DNA of 64,000 nucleotides from Apilactobacillus waqarii (GCF_019061205.1 NZ_JAHQYH010000001.1:209392-273391); one strand, 5' to 3'. Positions 16,769-26,420 are shown, counted from the stretch's first letter. Notes: a model not told the origin generated them from the sequence alone. Program-made: numbers and translations.

Positions 16769-19417
16769 TTATTTCAAACTGTACCAGTTTTTACCGTAAT
16801 GACTCTTAACATTTAGCGGAACGTTAAGTTCAACAGCTGAGTCCATTACCTTTGGTACTAAGTCACTTAATACTTCAATTTCTTCATCAGGTGCTTCAAA
16901 AATTAATTCATCATGCACTTGTAATAACATTTTGGCTTTCATGCCACGTTTGTTTAATTCATTTTCCATCTTAATCATTGCAATCTTAATAATATCAGCG
17001 GCACTACCTTGGATTGGTGAGTTCATTGCTGTTCTTTCTGCAAATGATCTTAGGTTAAAGTTCTTTGAATTGATGTCTGGTAGATAGCGTCGACGATGAA
17101 GGATAGTTTCAACATAACCATTTTTCTTTGCGTTTTCAACACTTTCATCCATGTATTTCTTAACACCTGGATATTCGGCAAAGTACTTTTCGATGAACTC
17201 CTTAGCATCTTTACGACTGATTCCAGTATTCTTGGCTAAACCAAAATCGGAAATTCCATAAACAATTCCAAAGTTAACAGCCTTAGCTTGACGACGAAGT
17301 TCAGGAGTTACTTCACTGTTATCCTTTAATCCAAAGATTCTTCTGGCGGTTGATGCATGAATATCATCATTATGGATGAATTCATCTTGCATGTTCTTTT
17401 CACCAGAAATAGAAGCAAGCACTCTCAATTCAATTTGAGAATAATCGGATGAGAAGATTTGATAGTTATCATGACTAGGTATGAATGCTTGTCTGATTTT
17501 ACGTCCTTCTTCAGTTCTTACTGGGATGTTTTGTAGGTTAGGATCTACTGAGGATAATCTTCCAGTTTGGGTAAGAGTTTGTAAGTATCTAGTATGAACC
17601 TTACCATCCCCGTGAATATCGGATAGTAATCCTTCAACATAGGTTGATAGAATCTTGGATAGTTGACGATATTCAAGGATTGCTTCAACGATTGGATAGT
17701 CAGGAGCAAGTTGTTCTAACACTCCCACTGCAGTTGAGTAACCTGTCTTAGTCTTCTTAATTACGGGTAGTTGTAATTTTTCAAATAGAATTACACCCAG
17801 TTGTTTAGGGGATGCAATATTGAATTCTTCACCAGCATCGTTATAGATAGTTTGTTTGATTTCTTCTAAACGTTCAGAAAGTTTGCTTTGCATTTCGTTT
17901 AGAACATCTTTATCAACTACGACACCTGCAATTTCCATTCTGGCTAACACAAATGTTAATGGTAATTCAACATCGGTATATAGATTCCATTGGTTATTTT
18001 CCTTTAAACCATCAAATAGCTTATCTTTAAGAGCGTCAATGGCATTTAACTTTCTAGCGAAATGGTTAAATAACTTATCGCCTTCAGGAATTTCACGCTT
18101 AGCACCCTTACCATATACATCATCATCTGATTGAACATCAAAATAATCATGACGATTAGCAACTTTACCTAAATCATTACTATTGTCGTTTGTGTCCAAC
18201 AGGTATGAAGATAGTAATAAATCAAAATCGACGTTGTTTAATGTAATGCCTAAACGATTTAAACCAACGTAGGTTCTTTTAGCATCAAACACATCTTTTT
18301 TAACATCATTGCTTTCAATGATTTGTTTAATCTGATTATTCTTTAGATATTCAACATCGTTTGATACATAAATCTTATCGTTAATCTTTAGAGCAAATCC
18401 GATGAATGGAGCATCATGATAGTTGTCACCATCCATGCCAAGGTAAAATGTCACCTTGGCACTGTCTTGTTTAGCAAGTTCAGACAAAGTATCATCGCTA
18501 ACTTCAATGTATTCAATATCCTTCATATTGGTATTTTGAGTAGTGTTCATTTCACTAAGGAATTTTCTAAAGTTCATTTGACGATAGAACGCGATTAAAT
18601 CATCTAGATGATCTCCTTCGTATTCTAAATCATCAATTGAAATTTCGATTGGTGCTTCACGATTGATTCTAGCTAACTTTTTGGCTAGGAAAGCCTCGTC
18701 CTTATCTTCAATTAGGTGTTCCTTTAGTTTCTTGCCAGAAACTTCATCAAGATGATCGTAAAGGTTTTCGACGCTGCCAAATTGTTTAACTAGTTTTAGG
18801 GATGTCTTGTCACCGACACCGGTAACACCAGAATAATTATCAGATGAATCACCTTTCAAGGCTTTCCAATCAATAATTTGTTCGGGCGTAATCCCCATTG
18901 TTTCTTTAACATAGTCAGTATCGTATCTAACAACACCTGAAACACCACGGTTAGAAATTGATACAGTTGTCTTATCTGAGCATAGTTGAGTTAAATCATT
19001 ATCTCCAGTAACAATGGTTGTATCGAATCCTAAACCATCAGCTTGTTTTGAAAGTGTACCGATAATGTCATCTGCTTCATAATTTTTTAGTTGGTAATAT
19101 TTAATACCACGATTTTCTAATAGTTTTTTTACGTAATCGAATTGTTCCACTAATTCTTCAGGAGTCTTGTCTCTACCAGCCTTGTAATCAGAGTACATTT
19201 CTGTTCTAAATGTAGTTTTTCCAGCATCAAAGGCTACCAGAACGTGAGTAGGTTTCACTTTATCTAACATGATATTTAGCATGTTATTGAAACCATAAAT
19301 TGCGTTAGTATGTACCCCTTCGTTATTAGTAAAACGATCTACTAATTTAATTAAAGCAAAGAAGGCTTTATAAGTAATGCTATTTCCATCGATTAATAAT
19401 AATCTCTTATCAGACAT
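16769..19417 (-). CDS. polA: DNA polymerase I
   Basis: Pol I performs gap filling and primer removal. The 882 residues contain an N-terminal 5' nuclease (1-290), a 3'-5' exonuclease-like domain (about 310-480) and a polymerase domain. Polymerase motifs are DYSQIELRVLA (motif A, about 657), KAVNFGIVYG (O helix, about 711) and VHDE (motif C, about 833). The exonuclease-like domain lacks the DxE proofreading motif; at the expected place it reads FYLGMDGDNY. This resembles the inactive domain of Bacillus Pol I. It is the first gene of polA-mutM-coaE-nrdR-dnaB-dnaI. Confidence 0.96.
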   Translation of the reverse strand: MSDKRLLLIDGNSITYKAFFALIKLVDRFTNNEGVHTNAIYGFNNMLNIMLDKVKPTHVLVAFDAGKTTFRTEMYSDYKAGRDKTPEELVEQFDYVKKLLENRGIKYYQLKNYEADDIIGTLSKQADGLGFDTTIVTGDNDLTQLCSDKTTVSISNRGVSGVVRYDTDYVKETMGITPEQIIDWKALKGDSSDNYSGVTGVGDKTSLKLVKQFGSVENLYDHLDEVSGKKLKEHLIEDKDEAFLAKKLARINREAPIEISIDDLEYEGDHLDDLIAFYRQMNFRKFLSEMNTTQNTNMKDIEYIEVSDDTLSELAKQDSAKVTFYLGMDGDNYHDAPFIGFALKINDKIYVSNDVEYLKNNQIKQIIESNDVKKDVFDAKRTYVGLNRLGITLNNVDFDLLLSSYLLDTNDNSNDLGKVANRHDYFDVQSDDDVYGKGAKREIPEGDKLFNHFARKLNAIDALKDKLFDGLKENNQWNLYTDVELPLTFVLARMEIAGVVVDKDVLNEMQSKLSERLEEIKQTIYNDAGEEFNIASPKQLGVILFEKLQLPVIKKTKTGYSTAVGVLEQLAPDYPIVEAILEYRQLSKILSTYVEGLLSDIHGDGKVHTRYLQTLTQTGRLSSVDPNLQNIPVRTEEGRKIRQAFIPSHDNYQIFSSDYSQIELRVLASISGEKNMQDEFIHNDDIHASTARRIFGLKDNSEVTPELRRQAKAVNFGIVYGISDFGLAKNTGISRKDAKEFIEKYFAEYPGVKKYMDESVENAKKNGYVETILHRRRYLPDINSKNFNLRSFAERTAMNSPIQGSAADIIKIAMIKMENELNKRGMKAKMLLQVHDELIFEAPDEEIEVLSDLVPKVMDSAVELNVPLNVKSHYGKNWYSLK

Positions 19418-19450
19418 ATAATTCTCCTTACCGTTTTCTTCGATAACTTA

Positions 19451-19456
19451 ATTTTA
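19451..19456 (-). promoter_or_regulatory. Extended -10 promoter before polA
   Basis: On the minus strand TAAAAT is preceded by TGT (TGnTAAAAT), 34 bases before the polA start. No clear -35 is seen. A good Shine-Dalgarno AAGGAG precedes the ATG. Confidence 0.4.
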
Positions 19457-19486
19457 ACATGCACGCATAGTATATTATATAAAAAA

Positions 19487-19523
19487 TAAAAAAGATGGTG
19501 TTGTATAAACACCATCTTTTTTT
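19487..19523 (-). terminator. Terminator after the Bax-inhibitor-like gene
   Basis: The stem AAGATGGTG/CACCATCTT has a nine-base loop and flanking T-runs. It directly follows the stop codon of the gene at 19525-20229. Confidence 0.9.
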
Positions 19524-19524
19524 A

Positions 19525-20229
19525 TTATCTGTTATTGTCACCAATTCCAAAAATACTTAGTAAGTTTAAGAATAGGTTAATGAAATCTAGGTATAAAACC
19601 ATTGCTCCACTAATTGCTAGTCCATTTTCTGATACTTCAGAACCATATTCGTTGAATGATTCTTTAATCTTTTGACTGTCATAAGCAGTAAATGCTGTAA
19701 AGATAATAACAGCAATAAATGAAATGAATAGGTCAAATAATGGATTGTGTAAGAAGATATTAATGACACTTACAACAAGCAATGCAATAAAGGCAGCCAT
19801 TGCTTGAGTTCCAATCTTATCTAAGCTCTTCTTAGTAGTAACACCAATGATTGCCATAATGGCGAAATCAATGGTAGTAGTGAAGAATGCTTCAGCAATT
19901 GCAGTTGGACTGTAAAACATAAATACATATGAGAATAATCCACCTGTTAATGCTGAGAAGACCACTAACAAAATAAATCCAGCGAATGCATTACGCATAG
20001 CAACTGATTGAGTAGCAAAAGCTAACACAAACCATAGAATGAAGCCTACGATAGTTGCTCCATAGCTAAAACTAGCGTGATACATTCCACCCATTAAATA
20101 AGCAACAATTCCAGAAATTAATACTGAAAGAGTCATCCATCCATATGTTTTAGTTAAAAATCTGTTCATCCCGAAAGCGTCATTTACTAAACGACGTCCA
20201 GCTTGATCATAGTTATTCATAAAATCCAT
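19525..20229 (-). CDS. Bax inhibitor-1/YccA family membrane protein
   Basis: This is a 234-residue protein with about seven hydrophobic segments, ending in the conserved region FTAYDSQKIKESFNEYG and LYLDFINLFLNLLSIFG. This is the TMBIM/UPF0005 hallmark, in which aspartates form a pH-sensing pair in calcium-leak channels such as BsYetJ. Function in lactobacilli is not established. The start is uncertain: AAGGAGG is three bases from the first ATG (20229) and 12 from the second (20220). Confidence 0.85.
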   Translation of the reverse strand: MDFMNNYDQAGRRLVNDAFGMNRFLTKTYGWMTLSVLISGIVAYLMGGMYHASFSYGATIVGFILWFVLAFATQSVAMRNAFAGFILLVVFSALTGGLFSYVFMFYSPTAIAEAFFTTTIDFAIMAIIGVTTKKSLDKIGTQAMAAFIALLVVSVINIFLHNPLFDLFISFIAVIIFTAFTAYDSQKIKESFNEYGSEVSENGLAISGAMVLYLDFINLFLNLLSIFGIGDNNR

Positions 20230-20291
20230 AAACCTCCTTGTTTACGATGTGTTAGAAGTATTCTACCAGAATCGTAAGAAACTACAAGTGT

Positions 20292-21623
20292 TTAATTCAT
20301 GTTATTTGTTACATCATTCAACAAGTTTTCGTAGATTCTTTCGTACTTTTGAATATCTCCTGCACCCATGAATACGACAACAGCATCATGATATTCAAGT
20401 AATGGTGACATGTTTTCGGCTTCGATTAATCCACCATTCTTAGTAATCTTGTTTGCTAAGTCAGCACTTGAAATCTTACCAGATTTTTCACGTGGCGAAC
20501 TGTAAATCTTAGTGATGTAAACGTCATCTGCCTTGTTTAGACTCTTAGCGAAATCATCTAAATAAGCGATTGTACGACTGAATGTGTGTGGTTGGAATAC
20601 CGCAATAATCTTCTTGTTTGGATATTCTTGTCTTGCAGCATCAATGGTTGCGTCAATTTCTGAAGGATGATGAGCATAGTCATCAATAATAGTCATGTCA
20701 GCAACTTTTCTTTGTGCAAAACGTCTCTTAACACCCTTGAAAGTTTCTAATTCACGTTGAACTTCATCTAGGTTATCGTGTTCGAAGTATGAAACAGCGA
20801 TAACTGCTAGTGCGTTCAATACGTTATGTTCACCGTATAAGTGAATTTGGAAATGACCTAGTTTCTTACCCTTGTATTCAACATCAAATTCTGAACCTGA
20901 AGTGCTCTTAACAACGTTAACAGCTCTAAAATCATCATCTTCTCTAGTACCGTAGTAATAGATTGGCACATCGGCTTTAATGTCTCTTAGGTTTTCATCG
21001 TCACCCCAAGCAAAGATACCTTTCTTTGTTTGGTTAGCGAATGTTTGGAATGCACTCTTAACATCTTCGATTCCTGTGTAGTAATCAGGGTGATCAAAGT
21101 CAATGTTAGTCATGATTGCATAATCTGGACTAGTTGCTAAGAAGTGACGACGGTATTCATCAGCTTCGTATGCAAAGAATCTAGCATTTGGAACACCTTT
21201 ACCCGTACCATCACCGATAAGGTAATCAGTAGGTGCAATTCCTGATAATACGTGAGCTAATAGACCGGTAGTACTTGTCTTACCATGGGCACCACAAACA
21301 CCAATACTAGTGTGTCCTTTAATCATTTCACCTAGAAACTCATGGTATCTAAATACTGGTAGTCCCATTTCTCTTGCTTTTTTGATTTCAGGTTGATCAT
21401 CTGTAAATGAGTTACCTGCAATTACAGTTAAACCTTCTTTAATGTTATCTACGTTAAAAGGAAGTACTTTAATTCCTGCTTGTTCTAGACCAACTTGAGT
21501 AAATGTGTATTTATCAATGTCTGAACCTTGTACTTCGTATCCTCTATCTTTAAGGATTCTTGCCATTGCCGACATTCCTGTACCTTTAACACCGACAAAG
21601 TGATATATTTTCTTTGCATCCAT
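20292..21623 (-). CDS. murC: UDP-N-acetylmuramate--L-alanine ligase
   Basis: MurC adds L-alanine to UDP-MurNAc, the first step of stem-peptide synthesis. The 443-residue protein has the Rossmann motif [12 protein letters not shown] near residue 10 and the ATP-binding GAHGKTSTT near residue 108. The central [10 protein letters not shown] and the C-terminal GAGDI motifs are also present. AAAAGGAG precedes the ATG. It lies just downstream of sftA, as in Bacillus. Confidence 0.97.
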   Translation of the reverse strand: MDAKKIYHFVGVKGTGMSAMARILKDRGYEVQGSDIDKYTFTQVGLEQAGIKVLPFNVDNIKEGLTVIAGNSFTDDQPEIKKAREMGLPVFRYHEFLGEMIKGHTSIGVCGAHGKTSTTGLLAHVLSGIAPTDYLIGDGTGKGVPNARFFAYEADEYRRHFLATSPDYAIMTNIDFDHPDYYTGIEDVKSAFQTFANQTKKGIFAWGDDENLRDIKADVPIYYYGTREDDDFRAVNVVKSTSGSEFDVEYKGKKLGHFQIHLYGEHNVLNALAVIAVSYFEHDNLDEVQRELETFKGVKRRFAQRKVADMTIIDDYAHHPSEIDATIDAARQEYPNKKIIAVFQPHTFSRTIAYLDDFAKSLNKADDVYITKIYSSPREKSGKISSADLANKITKNGGLIEAENMSPLLEYHDAVVVFMGAGDIQKYERIYENLLNDVTNNMN

Positions 21624-21656
21624 AATTAAATGCTCCTTTTATCTCTCATTAATCTT

Positions 21657-21680
21657 ATAATATCAGATTTGAGCTGATAT
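21657..21680. repeat. Inverted repeat in the sftA-murC gap
   Basis: ATATCAG and CTGATAT form a seven-base inverted repeat with a seven-base gap. On the minus strand the right part runs into TGATATTAT, which fits an extended -10 (TGnTATTAT) for murC. It could be a promoter with an overlapping operator or simply a weak hairpin. Confidence 0.35.
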
Positions 21681-21692
21681 GGCGCCCCTTTT

Positions 21693-24272
21693 TTAAATAT
21701 TTAACTTTTTGTAATCACTTTCTGTTAAATATACATCTCTCGGTTTAGAACCATGTTGACCTGATACATAATTATGCTTCTCTAACTCATCAATCAAACT
21801 GGCAGCTCGATTGTATCCAATTGAGAAGACTCTTTGTAGTTTTGATGTCGATACTGTTTCTTCATTGGAAATATATTCCAAAACATCTGGCATCAATTCG
21901 TCTTGTTGTTCGACTTGGTTTACGCTCTTCAACAATGAATCAGGTTGGAAAGCATACTTAGGTTCACCTTGTTTTCTAACTTCATCGGTTACTCGTTCGA
22001 TTTCATCGTTAGTAACAAATGTACCTTGTAAACGAGCAGATTGACTTGCCCCATTTCCTAAGTACAACATATCACCTTTTCCAAGTAATCTTTCGGCACC
22101 AGCAGTATCGATAATCGTTCTCGAATCAACTTGACTGGATACCATAAAGGCAACACGAGTTGGAATATTATTCTTGATTGTACCAGTAATAATATCAACA
22201 CTAGGTCTTTGAGTGGCAACAATCAAATGAATACCTGCCGCTCTGGCCTTTTGTGTAATTCTTACGATGTAGTCTTGCACTTCGTTAGAAGCGACCATCA
22301 TCAAGTCGGCCAACTCATCGATTACAATCAAAATGTAAGGCATCTTCTTGGTATATTCACCAGCTTGTTCAGCCATTTGATTGAATTGTTCGATGTTTCT
22401 TGCCCCTGCTGCAGCAAGTTTTTCATATCTTTCATCCATTTCCTTAACAGACCATTTCAAAGCTGCAGAGGCTTGTTTTGGATCTGATATAACTGGTGAA
22501 AGCAAGTGTGGCAATTTATCATAAGGAGCCATTTCCACGGCCTTTGGATCAATTAAAATCATCTTTAATTGTGCAGGAGTTGCCTTGTATAGTAGTGAAA
22601 TTAATAAACTATTTAAGAACACACTCTTCCCTGAACCAGTTGCCCCGGCAATTAGACCATGAGGCATCTTACTCAAGTCTGTCATTTGAGGTTTACCTGT
22701 TAGGTCGACCCCTAAAGCAACAGTAAGTGGTTTGTCTGTCTTTTCAAACTGTGGTGTATCCAATACTTCGGATAATCTAACTGGTCTTGGCTTTGGATTT
22801 GGAATTTCAATACCTACAGTTGTCTTTCCAGGAATTGGTGCTTCGATTCTGATGTCCTTAGCAGCTAATGCTAGTTTCAAGTCATCCGTTAGGTTAGTAA
22901 TCTTACTTACTTTAACCCCAAGTTGAAGCTTAATTTGGAATTGTGTAACTGTTGGTCCATTGGTCCAATCAACAACGTTTGCATCCACATTAAAAGCACG
23001 GAGTGTTTCATCCAAGATTTCAGCTTGATTTTCAATCCAATCATCCATTGAATCATCTTCAAATTCATCTGATGGTTCCAATAAATTCATAGATGGGAAT
23101 TGGTAACCCTTATCATCGTAATCAGCAGAAACACTTTCATCATGATGATATTCTTCCTCAGAAGTGTCATCTTCTTCTGACTCGTTAGATTGCGCTACTG
23201 GACGATCATTAAAGATGGATAAGTCTTTTTGCACGTTTTGCTCTTGGTTCAAGATTGATGCTAAAGAATGTCCTAATCCATGATTTTCGATATTTCTCTT
23301 TTGTTCTTGTGGTTCTTCAACATGTTCATTATCATCATTACCACTTGTTTCAGTTGTCGTTTCATCAATTTCGGCACGTTCTTCTTCGTTGCTTGAAGCA
23401 TCATAATCAGATGAAACATATTGAGTAGTATCTCCATCAACCGATGAATTATTTACATCATCATGTGAAGAGACGATGTCGTCACTATCCAAATTAGCGT
23501 AACTATCACTAATAGTTTCATCATCGTAATAATCATGAGTTTGAGTATCATCTTCAGCATCGTTTTCTGATTCTGACTCTAGGTTATCAGGGTGACCGTA
23601 AACATCATGATTTACCATCCCCATGAACTTATCAAACGAAGAGTGATTGGATGAACTGCTTTGTTCAGCACTTTGTGGAACTTCGTTACTTGAAGTTTCA
23701 GCTCCATCAGCAACAGTGTTGCTTACAGAAACGGATTCACTGTCAGCCACAACTGCTTCTTGAGCTTCCGCTTCACTTTCAGCAGCCTTACTTCTATCAA
23801 TGTATGGTGTTGAGTATGGTTCTGCTTCTATGTCATTAAATTGTTCGATTGATTGTTTATCAACTGCATCAGCTTGACTAGTTGCGATTGATTCGTCTTC
23901 AGAAGTGTTAATTTCTTCTCGATCTAAATCAATAGCTCCAGTATCATCACTTGTCATTCCAATTAATTCTTCATTGTGACGATCAAGTTGATTCATGATT
24001 TTTCTGAATTTGCTAGAAGTTTCATTTTGGTAGAATTGAACTTTTGAGCCACTAGTTGAATTATGACTAGGTTTAAAGGCTGCTGCTCTTTTAGCAATTG
24101 GATTATCTCTGTTAAGTAGAAGATAATCTTCAGAATCATCATTTTGTCTTACAGTTGCATCTCTATTAGTTCGGGATTCACTTTTATTAGACTTATTATT
24201 ATGTTTTAATTCATTGTTTTTACCTAAAACGTTATATTTACGGTAAAAAGCAGGTCCGTCATAGTGTTCCAT
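21693..24272 (-). CDS. sftA: Soluble FtsK/SpoIIIE-family DNA translocase, SftA-like
   Basis: This is a septum-associated DNA pump that helps clear chromosomal DNA from the division site. The 859-residue protein has no N-terminal membrane segments. It starts with a short basic region, continues with a long acidic Asp/Glu/Ser-rich linker (about 90-400), then the motor with Walker A GATGSGKS near residue 541 and Walker B ILIVIDELADLM. It ends with a winged-helix gamma domain (last 65 residues) that reads DNA polarity. The neighbours murC, ytpR and a thioredoxin match the Bacillus ytpP-ytpR-sftA-murC locus, which supports SftA over membrane-bound FtsK/SpoIIIE. Confidence 0.9.
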   Translation of the reverse strand: MEHYDGPAFYRKYNVLGKNNELKHNNKSNKSESRTNRDATVRQNDDSEDYLLLNRDNPIAKRAAAFKPSHNSTSGSKVQFYQNETSSKFRKIMNQLDRHNEELIGMTSDDTGAIDLDREEINTSEDESIATSQADAVDKQSIEQFNDIEAEPYSTPYIDRSKAAESEAEAQEAVVADSESVSVSNTVADGAETSSNEVPQSAEQSSSSNHSSFDKFMGMVNHDVYGHPDNLESESENDAEDDTQTHDYYDDETISDSYANLDSDDIVSSHDDVNNSSVDGDTTQYVSSDYDASSNEEERAEIDETTTETSGNDDNEHVEEPQEQKRNIENHGLGHSLASILNQEQNVQKDLSIFNDRPVAQSNESEEDDTSEEEYHHDESVSADYDDKGYQFPSMNLLEPSDEFEDDSMDDWIENQAEILDETLRAFNVDANVVDWTNGPTVTQFQIKLQLGVKVSKITNLTDDLKLALAAKDIRIEAPIPGKTTVGIEIPNPKPRPVRLSEVLDTPQFEKTDKPLTVALGVDLTGKPQMTDLSKMPHGLIAGATGSGKSVFLNSLLISLLYKATPAQLKMILIDPKAVEMAPYDKLPHLLSPVISDPKQASAALKWSVKEMDERYEKLAAAGARNIEQFNQMAEQAGEYTKKMPYILIVIDELADLMMVASNEVQDYIVRITQKARAAGIHLIVATQRPSVDIITGTIKNNIPTRVAFMVSSQVDSRTIIDTAGAERLLGKGDMLYLGNGASQSARLQGTFVTNDEIERVTDEVRKQGEPKYAFQPDSLLKSVNQVEQQDELMPDVLEYISNEETVSTSKLQRVFSIGYNRAASLIDELEKHNYVSGQHGSKPRDVYLTESDYKKLNI

Positions 24273-24336
24273 TCAAGCGTCATCCTTAATCTAAAAATTT
24301 ATGTATAGCGGGGATTTTAAATCCCCTATCACTTAC

Positions 24337-24981
24337 TTATTTTGAAAATAATGTGTCAGCTTTATCAAAGTCAAAAGCTTCTCCAACTTCTTGGTAATCG
24401 TTAGGTAAAATCAAAGCACCTGGTCTTTGTGGTGCATTTGGAATTAATAGTTCACGACCTGAACAAATCATCCCGTTACTTTCTTCACCCTTCAATTCAC
24501 CAGGCCAAATAATTAGACCATCAGGCATCATTGCACCAACTTTAGCTACAACAACCTTAATGTCTTCTTGCATGTTTGGAGAACCACTAACGATTTGTAG
24601 TGTCTTACCATCATTAATTTCAGTTTCAGTAATCTTTAGGTGGTCAGACTTAGGATGTTCTTTAACAGATTTTACATATCCCACAACAAACTTTGGATCA
24701 GTATCCATTTCAATAGTGTCCTTAATTCCATTATCTGATAATGATTTATTTAAGGCGTCTAAATCTTCTTGAGTTAAGGTAACTTCACCGTTTATGTCTT
24801 CTAGACGTGGTAGTACTTCAGAAGCGTTAGTAAAGTTAAAACCAGTAACGTGGTCATTTTCTGAATCGGAAATTCTGACAACATTACCAATTTGTTCTAC
24901 CTTTTGTTCTTTAGCGTCTTCATCCAAGATGACAACTAAAATGTCACCAGTTTGTTTTGGGTTATAACTTGCAATTAACAT
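24337..24981 (-). CDS. ytpR: YtpR family tRNA-binding domain protein
   Basis: This is a 214-residue protein with an N-terminal DUF4479-type domain and a C-terminal EMAPII/Myf-like tRNA-binding fold. That fold is seen as FVVGYVKSVKEHPKSDHLKITE, then QIVSGSPNMQ and GMICSGREL. The same fold occurs in the beta subunit of phenylalanyl-tRNA synthetase; here it stands alone. The function is unknown beyond probable tRNA binding. It sits between the thioredoxin gene and sftA. Confidence 0.88.
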   Translation of the reverse strand: MLIASYNPKQTGDILVVILDEDAKEQKVEQIGNVVRISDSENDHVTGFNFTNASEVLPRLEDINGEVTLTQEDLDALNKSLSDNGIKDTIEMDTDPKFVVGYVKSVKEHPKSDHLKITETEINDGKTLQIVSGSPNMQEDIKVVVAKVGAMMPDGLIIWPGELKGEESNGMICSGRELLIPNAPQRPGALILPNDYQEVGEAFDFDKADTLFSK

Positions 24982-25008
24982 TAAATCTTACCTTCCACAT
25001 ATTAATTA

Positions 25009-25326
25009 TTATAGAGAATCGATAAATTCTTCTACTTGTTTCTTTGTTTTTCTGTCTTTGTTTACGTAACGGCCAATTTCTTCACCGTTTTCGAATGCAA
25101 CAAAGCTTGGAATACCAAAGATTGCTAAGTCAGCAGCTAAATCAATGTTTTGGTCACGATCAACTGCGATAAATTTGTAATCTGGGTATTCTGCTTCAAT
25201 TTCTGGCATTGCTGGCTTGATAAATGAGCAATCTGGGCACCAGTCAGCTGAGAAGAATAGCATGTACTTGCCATCGCTAACAGTCTTCTTTAATTCATCT
25301 AAGTTCATTGTTGGTAATTGTTCCAT
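25009..25326 (-). CDS. Thioredoxin-family protein, YtpP-like
   Basis: This is a 105-residue thioredoxin-fold protein with the active site WCPDC (Cys 30 and 33) and the cis-proline segment IFGIPSFVAF. It is cytoplasmic, with no signal peptide. The WCPDC site differs from the WCGPC of classical thioredoxin, so a specialised role such as bacilliredoxin-like thiol handling is possible. It is the first gene of the ytpP-ytpR-sftA-murC series. Confidence 0.88.
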   Translation of the reverse strand: MEQLPTMNLDELKKTVSDGKYMLFFSADWCPDCSFIKPAMPEIEAEYPDYKFIAVDRDQNIDLAADLAIFGIPSFVAFENGEEIGRYVNKDRKTKKQVEEFIDSL

Positions 25327-25389
25327 GGTTTATTCACTCCAATTATTTTTTCTTTATTATAACTTATTTCTTGCTATTTTCGATGCAGT

Positions 25390-25417
25390 TTGATTATAAA
25401 TTTGAATGTAATATAAT
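25390..25417 (+). promoter_or_regulatory. Promoter of the small gene at 25445
   Basis: TTGATT (25390-25395) and TATAAT (25412-25417) are separated by 16 bases on the plus strand. They lie about 12 bases before the Shine-Dalgarno AAAGGATGTGAT, so the leader would be very short. Confidence 0.65.
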
Positions 25418-25444
25418 GTATCCTATACAAAAAGGATGTGATAT

Positions 25445-25750
25445 ATCATTAAGTCTAAAGATGCAATCGTTTCAACCCTTGCCATTGGAGTTATCGGCAC
25501 TAGTGTTTTATTTGCTAAAAAGATTAAGCAAGAAAAACATATTAAAAAAATTAACCTACAAATAACTCATGCAAAAAATACTTTAAACAAAAGCAAAGTT
25601 TACGGTAGCTGGGTTATGAAAAAGAATAACAATAAAGATTACGTTGGTGCTATCAACGTTTTAGAAAACGATGAAATAATTGAACGATACTTTGAAATTA
25701 ATTCTAACTATCAATTCAAATGGATTAACGAACTTCAAGAAGACTATTAA
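25445..25750 (+). CDS. Small membrane-anchored protein of unknown function, non-AUG start
   Basis: An open frame of about 101 codons lacks any ATG before codon 52, yet has a promoter and the Shine-Dalgarno AAAGGATGTGAT. A TGA closes the frame just before TAT ATC ATT AAG. ATC (25445) is six bases and ATT (25448) nine bases after the Shine-Dalgarno sequence. The product would begin (M)IKSKDAIVSTLAIGVIG, an N-terminal membrane segment, then a charged helix and a soluble part with VYGSWVMKKNNNKDYVGAINV. Codon use and charge look like a real protein. Either it starts at a rare codon or its ATG has been lost. I do not recognise the family. Confidence 0.6.
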   Translation: MIKSKDAIVSTLAIGVIGTSVLFAKKIKQEKHIKKINLQITHAKNTLNKSKVYGSWVMKKNNNKDYVGAINVLENDEIIERYFEINSNYQFKWINELQEDY

Positions 25751-25766
25751 TTAGTCTTCTTTTTTG
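25738..25766 (+). terminator. Terminator overlapping the 25445 gene stop
   Basis: The stem AGAAGACTA/TAGTCTTCT has a five-base loop and a run of six T residues on the plus strand. The stop codons of this gene and of trmB (opposite strand) are adjacent and both lie inside the hairpin. Confidence 0.8.
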
Positions 25767-26401
25767 TTGAAGTAAGCAACAATCTTGTAGATTGGACCTT
25801 TGCTACTAAACTTGTGTTCATATTCAGTTTCAACATTATCTTCCATGTATTCACTATTGTGTAAATCAAGTGATAATAAGTCGAAGTACATTCCGTAATT
25901 ATTGAAAGTAATTACAGAGTATTCAAATAAGCCACGGTTATCAGTCTTGAAAACGACAGGAGCGTCTTCCTTTAGAATTGTCTTGTAACTATCCAAGAAT
26001 GTTGGTGAAGTAAGTCTTCTTTTAGCATGACGCTTCTTTGGCCATGGATCTGAGAAGTTTAAATAAACTGTATCAATTTCATGTTTACCAAAGAATGTAT
26101 CTACACCTGCACCATCGGTATGAACCAATTGTAGGTTTGGTAAATCAGCTTCAACAACCTTCTTCAAGGCAATTGCGATAACTGTCTTTTGGATTTCGAT
26201 ACCTAAGAAGTTAACTTCAGGATGCTTTTTGGCCATTTCAACGATGAATTGACCCTTTCCTGTTCCAATTTCAATATGAATTGGTTGTTCTTTTTCAAAA
26301 CGTTGTGACCATTTGCCAATCCAGTTTTCAGGATCAGTCACAATATATTTTTGGTTATCTTTGATATAACCGTCTGCCCATGGCTTATTTCTAACTCTCA
26401 C
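25751..26401 (-). CDS. trmB: tRNA (guanine-N7)-methyltransferase
   Basis: TrmB makes m7G46 in the variable loop of tRNAs. The 216-residue protein has the SAM motif IEIGTGKGQF near residue 43 and the catalytic/tRNA-binding segment NFSDPWPKKRHAKRRLT near 119. The start codon is GTG, with GAGGAGG seven bases upstream. Confidence 0.96.
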   Translation of the reverse strand: MRVRNKPWADGYIKDNQKYIVTDPENWIGKWSQRFEKEQPIHIEIGTGKGQFIVEMAKKHPEVNFLGIEIQKTVIAIALKKVVEADLPNLQLVHTDGAGVDTFFGKHEIDTVYLNFSDPWPKKRHAKRRLTSPTFLDSYKTILKEDAPVVFKTDNRGLFEYSVITFNNYGMYFDLLSLDLHNSEYMEDNVETEYEHKFSSKGPIYKIVAYFNKKED

Positions 26402-26420
26402 GAATTATCCTCCTCATAAA

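Noticed and set aside
22131..22926. Plus-strand frames inside sftA with hydrophobic stretches
   Set aside because: They are complementary to the conserved FtsK motor and have no independent start signals.
24306..24328. GGGGATTT/AAATCCCC hairpin between ytpR and sftA
   Set aside because: It is a stable stem, but no T-run follows closely on the minus strand, so I do not call it a terminator.
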